Shown: one piece after another, positions 54,337 to 64,000 of the stretch
Numbering within the stretch: position 1 is the first letter of the stretch
Layout: every line of letters begins with the position of its first letter
NCBI GenBank assembly: GCA_902728285.1
Contig: CACVBU010000854.1
Span: 153,954-217,953, forward strand
Origin: Clytia hemisphaerica
Lineage: Eukaryota; Cnidaria; Hydrozoa; Leptothecata; Clytiidae
Direction of reading: 5' to 3'
Length of the DNA: 64,000 bases
The notes under the pieces: generated by a model
The model's database searches: none
What the model was told of the DNA's origin: nothing
What the model saw: only the letters and a program-made list of their open reading frames with translations
Translations under genes and position numbers: made by a program

Positions 54337-55267
54337 AAAATATTACTGGACCTTGTGCAAACTTCACTTCAGCCTTGAACATAAAAAAAGTGAAGAGAAT
54401 TGGTCATCACATTATAATTGAGACAAAAAATACCTTGGTGTTCTGGACTGGACCCCTCGCCGTAAATTTTAAGTACAACCATAGTTGCCATACAGATGAC
54501 TCTATCCAATTTAATTTTCAAGGGACCAAAAGTTTTCTCCGAGTGAGGGAAGGTTTCCGATTACGGAGTTTATTTTAGATCCAGCTGAGGGACCTATACT
54601 TTAGTCAGGATTACAGAAAAATTTGAGAAATAGAGGTTCCATTTGGAGCAAGTTGACTTAATTACCACTCTATCCAAGCCTTTATTTTTGTTAAGATAAG
54701 ATAGAAACATCTCATGAGAAATACTTTTTAACAAAAGATCATTCAAAGCTAGTTCCGGATACAAATTTCATGTTATACGGAAATGAAAAAGTTCCCGTTT
54801 AGTTTATGTGATAACGTAATTACAGTTTTATGACCGGACAAAATTTTCAAACAATCTCTTACCATTTATGGAGAGATTTTTTCTGAAATTTAATTTATAG
54901 TTCCGGCTCACGTAGCTTTCGAATGGGAGAGCTCGAGCCAAAAGTATTTTGAAAAATTAGGTTTTAATTGATTTTTTTCGCCTGGCGAAACATTACTGAA
55001 ACAAAAATGTCCCCGGGAGTATTATTGCGTGAGTACTTAGATTTTAGTGCGGTATTCTGAAAATTTTTGTTTAACCTCATACTGTATTGTAAATAGTATT
55101 TAAAAGAATTTATACCCAATCTGTCATTGTACATAGTAATTTATCATTTTTAAACCGTAAAACATCGAATTTGAAATTTGTAGTATTTTTCTCGCTTCTT
55201 TTCTCATTATAATTCAACTTCTTGGTAGTTGAGGAAGTTCCCCTGTACCTTGGCTATCCTTTTTTTT

Positions 55268-56414
55268 GGACCTACCTCGGAGGTCCTATAAATTAACCGA
55301 TGTCCGTTCGTCCGTCCGTCCGTTCGTCCGTTCGTCTGTCCGTCTGTTACCAGCTTTTCTCAGGATTGGCTCATTAGTTTTTTCTGATTTTTGGCACAAT
55401 GATGCAAAATGGCAATGCCCAAAATGTGACGGAGCCCGATTTTCGAATAAAAATTTTTTCCGGCCGAAAATGCCGGAAATATGCCGGAAAAACTTGTTTT
55501 TTGTCATTTTCTCGAGATTTTATCATTAGTTTTTTCTGATTTTTTGCTCAAAGATGCGTATTAACAATGCTCAAAACATGGCCGAGTCCGATTTTGAGAG
55601 AAAAAATTTTTTTTGGCCGCGAAATGCCGGAAATATGCCGGAAATCGCCGTTTTTCTGGATTTTCATTGGACTTTTTCCTTATAATTGGTTGTTTTTTCA
55701 TTCAAAAAAACATTAATAAGCAATGCCCACCATCAAGCATCAAGCATGTTTCAATTTTCAATAAAATTGATTTTTGAAGCCGGAACTATTTAAAAATCGC
55801 CGGAACAACCTATTTTCGCCGGAAAGACAGTATTTCTTGAATTTCTCGAGCTGTACTTTATATTTTTTATGAAATTTTGCACACTGATGCAAAATGACAA
55901 TACCTAAAATGTGACGGAGCCCGATCTTCGAAAAACATTTTTTCCGGCCGAAAATGTCGGAAATATGCCGGAAAAACCGGTTTTTGGTATTTTCTGGAAA
56001 TTGTATCATTAGTTTTTTCAGATTTTTTGCAGAAAGATGCGTATTCGCAATGCTCAAAACATGGCCGAGTTCGATTTTTGAGAAAAAAAATTTTCCGGTT
56101 GAAAATGCCGGAAATCGCCGTTTTTGCAGATTTTCATTGGATTTTTTCTTATATTTCTATGTTTTTCACACAGAGACATTATTGATAACAATCCTTACCA
56201 TCAAGCATGATTCAATTATCAATAAAACTGATTTTTGCGACCAGAACTTTTTATTTATTTTTTCCCTACAACCCTTTCCTCTCCCCCCATCAACAATCAA
56301 TGATGAATTTATTGCGTTATGCATTTTCACTAAACGCTATATTTTCTGACTGATTTTTTTCATTTTTCTCCTCGCATTGCTATCTAACTTTCATCATCAG
56401 GTACCGGTAGGTCC
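55268..56414. mobile_element. Family A repeat, near full-length copy 4
   Basis: ggacctacct at the left and ggtaggtcc at the right; gtccgttcgtccg tract, gacggagcccgat(t/c)ttcgaa twice and gccggaaatatgccggaaa three times. Closely matches 5009-5980, including the tail cagcatctagcttgtt just beyond. Confidence 0.75.
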
Positions 56415-56502
56415 ATTCAGCATCTAGCTTGTTATTGTCTGTTCTACCTTGTCTGAAATAACACGATTGTTTCAAAATTAAAAGAAGTTGAGAATTTTCT
56501 TG

Positions 56503-56757
56503 AAACCTTTCTAGTAGTAAATTTTCTTCCTCTTTTGACAAAAGTCTTACCCTTTGAGAGACTTTTTTACAATTAGTTCTCTCAAAATCAAAAAAAAAAT
56601 CCTAAAAATCGTGAATTCTCCGACCCTTAGAGAGACTTATTTAAAACTTGCTGATTTTTCCGACCCTTAGAGAGACTTTGAAAGATGAAAAGCCCGACCT
56701 TTAGAGCACGCACATACCAAGGACCCATTTTTGCCTAAGTAGCCCCCCCCCCCAGGT
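56503..56757. mobile_element. Family K element with GACCCTTAGAGAGACTT motif
   Basis: ccgacccttagagagactt occurs twice almost identically (about 56618 and 56660) with weaker copies before and after. The right end gcacataccaaggacccatt..ccccccccccc matches the 52.6-kb copy. Confidence 0.6.
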
Positions 56758-57118
56758 TTTTTCTAAATCACTATCTTTTCAATCTTGTTCCTAGATCAAA
56801 ATGTTGGTCTATTACCATAACAACCAAATGATCAAAATAAATAAAAGCGTAATTTCCAATTTTGTGGCTCACAGTTTTCAGCCACAATCTGAAAATATTA
56901 TCATTTTCTTATGTCTAGTTCCGCGAAAAATTACGATGCGAAGTGCACTTTTTTAATGACTTTATTGCAACATTAATGAGATCATTAGACTCTCAGTCGC
57001 CTAATTAGTAATTAATTAAATACCAACTAGCGCCATACAATTAAAAATTATTTCTTCCATACCATAATTACAACACTGGCATCTCATTGATTGAAATGAA
57101 TCAAAAATCAACACTTAA

Positions 57119-57247
57119 GGCCGGTCTCCACTGCGATCGTTACGTCATATCGCACCAATGGAGTTGCTTCATTTTTCTTTTGACCAATAGCGTGGAAGCT
57201 TTGCTCGAAGAAGAGCGATCGCAGAGCGCGCAAGTGGAGACCGGCCT
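57119..57247. mobile_element. 129-bp MITE with GGCCGGTCTCCACT ends
   Basis: ggccggtctccactgcg and cgcaagtggagaccggcct are inverted repeats, flanked by TTAA (57115-57118 and 57248-57251), equally readable as a TTA duplication of PIF/Harbinger type. Confidence 0.7.
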
Positions 57248-57304
57248 TTAAGGACAACCATCCTCATGGTTCTCTTGTTACGAGTTTCGATCAATGATTT
57301 ATCA

Positions 57305-57440
57305 TAGCCCGAAGGGCTAGATCCTCGGCCTTTATCGAAAAGTGAAGCAAGTTTTGGTAGGATATCCTACCAAAGAAATCACATGACAACAAGCAATTTC
57401 ACTGGTTTGAGAGATGCAAAATAGCGTTTGCCGCCTACTT
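57305..57440. repeat. Family C MITE, half copy
   Basis: agcccgaagggctag followed by ggtaggatatcctacc and atcacatgacaa matches 14786-14996 in reverse; no second end found. Confidence 0.55.
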
Positions 57441-57633
57441 TTTTTATCTCGCGCTCCGAAAACAATTAAAATGCTAGCTCCTATCGGCACGAAATTTAAA
57501 AAGTCAAATTTTGTTCCTCTTTTTTCAAAATTTTAATTCTTTTTTTCTTGACAGGCTTCAGAACAGTAATTTCTTAATAACTTTTGAACTGAAATCAGAG
57601 TCTCAGATTGTTCTTAAAAGATGTTGAACCAAA

Positions 57634-58604
57634 TACACTCTTTTTTATAAAAATCAGTAAATTTTTGAAGAGGCTCGGCTGTTCTTGTTCTTTTTTGGCA
57701 CTCTGGGAGTCAAATTGTTCTAATCCTGTTCTTATGTAAGGGTTTGAATTGAAGCATTCTAGACTTTATACCAAGTTTTTCTACTTTAGCCCCTTAACTT
57801 CTTGAAATTTACCAGTTCCAGTAGTCCAGGAAAAAATGGCCAAAAACCCACCTTGAAAGGAACTTTGTGAACCATGGTTTTTTAGCTTCCTATGTACCTA
57901 TAGATCACGGTTTGGGATGGTTTTCAGGCTGAATAGGTGATAAAACCCTAAAATTTGACCTAAAACGGTTGGAAGTTCTTTGAAAAGTGCAATTTTTCGC
58001 TGACTCAGCACTTTTTGTGAGATTTGTAAGATCTATAAATGGAATTATCTCGAGATCTACAATTTGTAACCCAACAAACCATACCATTTTCTTGAAGTAC
58101 TCTTTCAGGGCTATCCAGCGAAAGTGTCAGAAATGCCTAAAAATTTGAAGGAAAAATGCTGACGTCAGCAGAAAAAGGGCTAAAACGGCCATTTTGACGA
58201 CTTTGGCGGGCCCTAGCTCCGCAACGGATGTTCAAAACCAAGCATTTGACCCCATTTTCTTGCTCAGCACTTCGAGCTCTATCAGATTAGCACAAAAGTT
58301 TGTTCATTTGAGCACTTTGAAAAATCGACTAGTAAAGGGGGGACCCTTGATTGAGCAAAAGACCCCGTTTTAGGTCAAATTTTAGGGTTTTATCACCTAT
58401 TCAGCCTGAAAACCATCCCAAACCGTGATCTATAGGTACATAGGAAGCTAAAAAACCATGGTTCACAAAGTTCCGTTCAAGGTGGGTTTTTGGCCATTTT
58501 TTCCTGGACTACAGGCTCAGTATTGTTTTTTTAATTCTTCTTAAATTGTTCTTATTTATTGGCGATTTTAGGCCTCATTGTTCCTATAAAAGAATAAGAG
58601 TGTA
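57634..58604. mobile_element. Family B-like MITE interrupted by a foldback element
   Basis: tacactcttttttataaaaa at the left and cctataaaagaataagagtg..ta at the right are imperfect inverted repeats of the family B type. The foldback at 57821-58512 lies inside it. Confidence 0.55.
57821..58512. mobile_element. 692-bp foldback element with 148-bp arms, one mismatch
   Basis: 57821-57968 and 58365-58512 are reverse complements over 148 bp, differing at one base (ccttgaaagg versus ccttgaacgg). The loop is about 396 bp, with no coding sequence. Near-identity implies recent arrival or arm-to-arm correction. I see no obvious target duplication. Confidence 0.9.
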
Positions 58605-58846
58605 GAGCCTCGTATTCTTATAGAGAACGTGTACACAGAACAGCTTTGGTTCCGTAAATGTAGACTTCTTTCCTCCAATATCAAAATATTCTCACGATTT
58701 TTCACATCACGTTTTAAGCATAACTCATCAACGTCAGGCTGAATTAATCACGATGTTTCTTTCGATATATGATTTTACTGATAAAAAGAAAATTTTGAAT
58801 GGAAGCCAAATACACCCTTTTTTACAAGAAAACTTTTTAGTGTAAT

Positions 58847-59175
58847 AATGGGCTTTTCCAGAAAAAATTTTACCCCTACTGTTGAGGATATCAATTATTC
58901 AGAAGTACCCTGGAAATCCTACTTTATTAGTAAAGACCATATGAATATCCACTCTTAAAAATATGCTCAACCCCCTGGATATCCTCTCTTATAAAGATGC
59001 TTACCCCTGGATATCGTATTTTTTACTTGAAAAGACACTTTACCCCCTGGATATCCGCTCCCTTGTAGATATTTAACCCCCTGGATATACACTTTTGAAC
59101 GAAAATTGTTAAACCACTGGATATCCGATATCCTCAACAGGGAGGGGGCACGGACTATTTCTGGAAAGGCCCAAT
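58847..59175. mobile_element. Family E MITE with CCCCCTGGATATCC motif, copy 3
   Basis: aatgggcttttccagaaaaa and actatttctggaaaggccca ends; inside, ccctggatatcc or a close variant occurs six times, where copy 1 has CCCCTGGACA. A gatatcctcaac..gttgaggatatc pair lies just inside the ends. 59176-60128 shows no other feature. Confidence 0.75.
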
Positions 59176-60128
59176 ACTTCAGGTGTCTGTAGGCTTCTCA
59201 CTTCTGGAAAAAACTAAGAACAAATCAAGAACAACCAGATTTAGATAAATAAATAAGCAAATGCATACTAGACATTTAAATTTGGACAGAGAAAAGAATA
59301 GAACATAAACCATATAAAACAAGCAAAAAATTATTGAAAAAAAAATTTATATTATCCCGTAACAATTATGGTATTATCATGTATTACATGATTTATGAAC
59401 GATTCCAGCCTAGTTCAAAACCCCCTTTTTAAGCCCTTGAACATTTTGAGAACATTTATCCGGCCAGATCCGGCAAGAAAATTACGGAAAATATGACAGT
59501 AAAAACTGATTTATTGATGCAAAAAGTTAGCTTGACAAATGTTTTATTTTTCGTGCTTAAAGTCATTTTCCATAAAAGTAAATTGTCAATTGTCAAGTAA
59601 TTAGTAATCTTAATAGCTTTTACGTCAAAATTTACGAAAATTACGGTGATTTTAGAAAATGATATGATGTGAAAATTGTACCGTCCTCTCGTATTCAAAA
59701 ATCTATAATGAGCAGCAAATGTTGATTACTCAATTCGGAGCTCGAGTTCAGTGTTTAATTTATAAAACTGTGACCATAATTCAAAACAGTTATTGCTACT
59801 AATATGGTTATTGAATGCTCAAATCTGAGTCAAAACGTCATCAAAGACTACTTAAAAAAGGATATTTCCCAATTGGAGCTTTTCCCATGCAGTACGTAGA
59901 GCCAACTTAAAAAGGAAAAAAACGTTTCGAAATAGAAAGGAAAATAGACGTGCAGATCGTATCTCGTTTTATGCAACTGTGAAATTGTCATACTATACAC
60001 GTCATTGGAAGATTTTTTTTGGCCAATATGCATAATTAAGATGAATCAATTATAACATAATTAGTCGTTGGTACCATTTTGAATTTAAGTTACAAAATTG
60101 ACCAGCGGTTTTAGAGCATGGACAACAG

Positions 60129-60137
60129 TATATAAGG
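60129..60137 (+). promoter_or_regulatory. TATA box of the two-exon gene
   Basis: tatataagg lies about 30 bp before a plausible start (ttcatt near 60157) and 230 bp before the ATG at 60360. Confidence 0.5.
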
Positions 60138-60359
60138 AGTCTTAAGCGATTAAACCGCAGAAACCTTCATTATCACATTTAATATAGGACTGGAGAGAGT
60201 TAGTCACTAAGAGACGAGGTGATAAAGGAAAGGACATAGAAAAACATTAGTATTATTCGCTTTCGAAAAGATATAGTTGCAAGACCTGCAGTACATTGGA
60301 AGGAAGTTGGGATAAAATTTTTGAGAAGTTGCAAGAATAAAATTCTAAAAATCTCAGAA

Positions 60360-60960
60360 ATGTTGGTGAGTAGACATAATAATTCACTTCTTAGAAAAGG
60401 CACTCTTAATGTGGAACTTGTTTAATAGGATTTTTATCAATTTCTCTGGTTTGGGCCAGTGAATTTTTCTTCGTGATTACCTATGTGTGAAATTTCCTAT
60501 GCCTGACATTCCCTTTGTAACTATTTCTAAGTTATTGGTAGCCTATGTAAGAATTGTAACCATCGCTAGCACCGGATCTGATAAAACTTTCTTTCATGGA
60601 TTTTGATAGGCTTATGACCAAACAAAAATGCAAATAGTTCTAAAACAATACTTTATACTCTTTCGAATCTCGATAATTAAAGGGGTTCTTAACCAATCAT
60701 TTTATTGTTTTTCTCAACACCAGAAACACGTGATAAACGCTGTCTTCAAAGAAGAGGAATGGTTACCACAAGACCAAATCGCACACGAGAAACATTACAT
60801 GGGAACATTACGTAAGGGTCGTAAACAAGAGATGATGAAACAAATGGATCATAATGGAAACGAGGCCGTATGCGAACAAGAGGCTGTAGATGGCGGGAAC
60901 AAGATGACAACTTTGAAAAGGGTTTTTCGCAAAAAGAAAACGCAGAAGAAAGACATGTGA
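60360..60960 (+). CDS. 80-aa basic protein, two exons
   Basis: Exon 1 ends ATG TTG at 60360-60365 before gtgagt; exon 2 is 60724-60960 (acceptor ctcaacaccag). Phases agree and give MLKHVINAVFKEEEWLPQDQ, then a charged middle (HEKHYMGTLRKGRKQEMMKQ) and a lysine-rich tail ending KKKTQKKDM. No signal peptide or known domain; the basic tail could be a nuclear signal. The second half of exon 2 (about 60850-60930) recurs downstream in decayed form. Confidence 0.5.
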
Positions 60961-61265
60961 GAAATTGAATCAACCAGCTGCAGAATTTGAGTTAATGCTA
61001 TTGGTATCGAGGCTGCACAGGAACGAGGTTGTATGTGAAAAAGAAGTTGTGGATGGTAAGAACAAGAAGACAATTTTGGAAATTGCATTCCCTTAGAATG
61101 AAAGCAGAAAATCTAAACCATATATGTCTAAACCAACGAAAAGGATAATTTTTGAACTGTTGCCGTTGGGAATTTACAGGAACGATGCAGTGTAGATACC
61201 AGGCCTCTTGCAAAAAGAAGATTATTTCTTGCGGGAAAAAAGACCAGAGCAACATGGCGAAGTCA
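60845..61265. repeat. Tandem duplication of the terminal coding segment, unit about 160 bp
   Basis: ggaaacgaggccgtatgcga..gatggcgggaacaagatgac at about 60855 is matched by ggaacgaggttgtatgtgaa..gatggtaagaacaagaagac at about 61018, and weakly by ggaacgatgcagtgtagata at 61180. Only the first copy keeps an open frame. 61270-62300 holds nothing recognised. Confidence 0.55.
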
Positions 61266-62319
61266 GAAATCAATTATGAACATTTTGAACTATCGTGAAA
61301 AGGAAGTTTTGATTGATTTCCTGTTATGTTATGCCGAAAGAACAAACTAAAACTTCATAGGTACACTCTTACTTTTGGAAACCTTAAAATAAATTCAATT
61401 AACGTTGCGTTTCTATTGGACCACCCGGTAATATCAAGCGTGAATGCAATCGATGGTTGATATGAATAAAGAAAAAAAATAACAGAAAGAAAAACACGGG
61501 GGTGGTCGTGGTCGAAACCTTATCAACAAGATAACATGTGGCTTTGAGAAAGTTTGGTTCAAAATATTGGCTTCTAGTCTACATTATTAAGTGCAAGGTT
61601 AAAATTTTTAATTAAAATTTTGGCGCCCGTGTCTCTGTAATTACTGCATTGATTCCAGAAATTAAGTAGCATGGTTGCAAGTACATTATAAGCCAACACA
61701 AAGGTTGTAAAATTTGTAATTAAATTTTCGTTTCACTTCCGTCTGCCTGCAAACAATTAATAGCTACACGTTAATTAATGTCACGAGGCCAATGTTAATT
61801 ACTTTCAATTGAAACAAAAAAATTGAAACGAAACATAAAGAATAAAACATTAAAGTAGGTTTTAATCAATACTTCAGCCAGTGCAACTATATGCTGGTAG
61901 TAAACCCCTGAAACAAATCTTAAGCAATGCTGAGAGACTCCTTTAGCCCCAAGTGCCCAAACTTCAGTGATTGGTGAGCCCCAGAGAGCCAAATCCAACC
62001 ATTCAAGCTTGGGTAGGGGTTTGTGCAATAAAAAAACAAAAAATACTTTGAAAGCACGGTTTATTACTAACTATTTCAAGGCTGATTGTGAGAGAGAATG
62101 TGATGTGGTTGGGGGGACTTGTAGCTCTTTGAGCTACCTTTGCCCAGTGAGGTTTGTGAGTGTGTGATTTTTGTTTATTTTTTATGTTTCTGTATCCAGC
62201 CCACTTGAACGATCTAACATAAGAGCCTTTTTTATTTTTTTGTTGACGGAGAGGATAGGAGGAGAGGAGAGGGATTAGTAGGTGTGGTTAACGTTAACGT
62301 TTAGCGATGATGAATCGTG

Positions 62320-62520
62320 TAGGATAGTAATAATAATAATGAATAATAAAATAATAATAAAATAATGAATAATGGATAGTGTATAACGAGTAATGAAAAA
62401 TGAAAAAGGAAAAATGAAAAAATGAAAAAATGAAAGAAAGAAGAGAAGAGAAAAGAAGGATGGAAAATGAAAAAATGAAATATGAAAAATGAAAAATGAA
62501 AAATGAGAAAATAAAAAAGA
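62320..62520. repeat. Compound microsatellite (AATAAT)n and (GAAAAAT)n
   Basis: aataataataatgaataata.. shifts to aaaatgaaaaatgaaaaatg.. immediately next to the 3' end of the minus-strand LINE. It may derive from the LINE tail. Confidence 0.75.
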
Positions 62521-62523
62521 TAA

Positions 62524-64000
62524 TTAGATTGTTGCTAATATTTCATATAGTGTTTTTTTATCTGGGTTTTGTCTATTTATATAATTAAAGTTATTTAGAG
62601 GGTGATGTTCTGTTAGGCGCGCCTTTTCAAACCAGTTTTTTGCTAGTTGTTTGAATCTATCTTCTAGTGATGTTATGTTTGCTTCTTTGTACATATTGGT
62701 TATTCTGGTCCATCTAGGTTTGTCTAGAATTATACGTAGAACTTGGTTTTGAATTTTTTCCAATCTGTACAATTGAGCGTTTGAGAGAGATAGGAGACAA
62801 ATATGTGAATACTCAAGTCTTGATCTTAATAGACTTTTATAGAGCATAAGGAGTTTATTTTTTTTCATGTTATATTGGTTTTTAAGGGTTCTGATGAAGT
62901 TTAAGAATTGATAAGATTTATTGATCTTGTCTGTGGTGTGACTGATCAGATTGAGTTGTTTGTTGATCTTTAGACCGAGAAATTTGATTTCTGTGTCTTT
63001 TTTTAGCCTAACATTTCTTATCCAGATTGTAATTTACTGTTGCCAAATTTATGTGTTTGGTTTTTTCAAGATTAACCACCAGACCCCATTTTTCAACCAC
63101 TCGAACAGAACTTCCATATATTCATCCAGTGAGGATTCGTTGACTCGTTTATATCTTTCCCAAGCTGCAAGGTCGTCAGCGAATTGGGACATTTTTATTT
63201 TTTTCTTTGTGGGTTTTGGGATGTCGGAGACAAATAGGGAGAAGAGAATAGGAGAAAGACAGGATCCTTGGGGGACTCCTGCCTTTAGATCAAAGATACA
63301 TGACTCGAAGTCACAGTGTTTAATATATGCTTTCCTTTCTTTCAGATATGAGTGTAAGATAAAAGAAGGTATTGTGGAAGATCGAGTTTATATAATTTGA
63401 AGAGAAGAAGACTATGATTTACTTTATCAAAGGCCTTTTCGAAATCTACAAAAACTGCGTGCATACGTTCTCCTTTTATTTTAGATTCTTGGAAGTCGTT
63501 TATCAGTTGGAATAGGTTGTCTATAGTACTTCTTTTTGATCTAAATCCTGATTGCTCTTTGTTGAGTTTTTTGTTTTCCTCTGCCCAAAGGTAGATTCTG
63601 TCAGCTAAGATTCTCTCAAACATTTTGCCTATTGTTGGTAGTAGGCTGATTGGTCTGTGCTCTGATATTTTGTTTGTATTAGCTTTTTTTGGAATCATAG
63701 AGATTTTTGCTAGTTTTAGACAGGAAGGAAAGTAAGAGTTGTTTAACCAATCATTATAAAGAGAGGTAAGTGGTTGTATAAGAGAGGTTGATATAGTTGA
63801 AAGAAGTTTGTTCTGAATAGCGAAATGTCCTGGGGCTTTGTGAGGTTTTAGAGTTGTTAGAATTTTTTTGACTTCTTCTTCTGTTATTGGATTTTCTATT
63901 GTATGTTTTGTCAATCTAGGAATTAGATGACTAGTTTCTCTTCTATGAAATTTTGTGTTGTTAAACCAATGGTCAGCGACGTATTTATGCCTTCTATCTT
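62524..64000 (-). pseudogene. Non-LTR retrotransposon reverse transcriptase (Jockey/CR1-like group), frameshifted, runs off the window
   Basis: On the minus strand 63914-63342 reads LKPHKAPGHFAIQNKLL (usual KAPG motif), HRPISLLPTIGKMFERIL, EQSGFRSKRSTIDNL and AVFVDFEKAFDKVNH (motif A). The frame then shifts near 63350 and continues with AGVPQGSCLSPILFSLFVSD and the catalytic FADD at 63172-63183. Further shifts precede 62868-62524 (LLMLYKSLLRSRLEYSHICL ..RLEKIQNQVLRII), the typical thumb/C-terminal region. The 5' part lies beyond 64000. Dead copy; clade assignment is from motif style only. Confidence 0.85.

Noticed and set aside
60746-61273. Three overlapping minus-strand ORFs
   Set aside because: Shadows of the plus-strand basic-protein exon and its tandem repeats.

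Overview
The window is animal nuclear DNA: AT-rich, with intron-split genes (GT..AG junctions that preserve phase), a class C G-protein-coupled receptor, a secreted NIDO protein with peritrophin-like cysteine modules, Penelope-like and LINE retroelement pieces, and tRNA-derived SINEs whose body recalls the Meta/RUDI-type SINEs of invertebrates. A non-vertebrate metazoan is most likely. The phylum cannot be fixed from the sequence alone.

Gene layout. 538-1456 (+) holds the last two exons of a small cysteine-rich membrane protein. 3125-13410 (+) is a six-exon model for an unrecognised 189-aa protein; its 5.3-kb fourth intron contains an intronless class C GPCR on the opposite strand (9441-11740, one frameshift). 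21146-25284 is a degraded DNA transposon: a frameshifted DDE-like transposase with a PHD-type zinc finger, flanked by arrays of a 14-bp motif about 170 bp apart. Immediately downstream, 25473-30743 (+) is a clean seven-exon gene for a secreted NIDO protein (455 aa). 32131-33435 (-) is an intact intronless ORF ending in a GIY-YIG nuclease domain without a reverse transcriptase. 44967-47715 is a three-level nest: TIR element > Penelope-like inverted dimer > 5'-truncated LINE, with target duplications visible for both retroelements. 54106-54336 (+) encodes a 76-aa protein with a CaaX box. 60360-60960 (+) is a two-exon gene for an 80-aa basic protein with a TATA box. 62524-64000 (-) is a broken non-LTR reverse transcriptase that runs off the window.

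Most of the remaining sequence is non-autonomous inverted-repeat (MITE-like) elements, of which at least fifteen families can be recognised by eye. A recurring oddity is that many are filled with a short motif repeated at irregular intervals (CCCCCTGGACA, TTCACGCA, GACCCTTAGNGNGACTT, CCCCACTGG, GGGGGACCTAA, CCCCGCTTATT). In several families copies share their ends but carry different internal motif variants. Other structures include a near-perfect 148-bp-arm foldback (57821-58512), a satellite array of about 49-bp units (43120-44880) split by a 653-bp insertion with a perfect 8-bp target duplication, and two small CAGG..CCTG elements with 5-bp duplications.

I see no rRNA genes, CRISPR arrays, operons or clear functional tRNA genes. 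The genes show no evident common pathway; the window reads as a gene-poor, transposon-dense animal locus.
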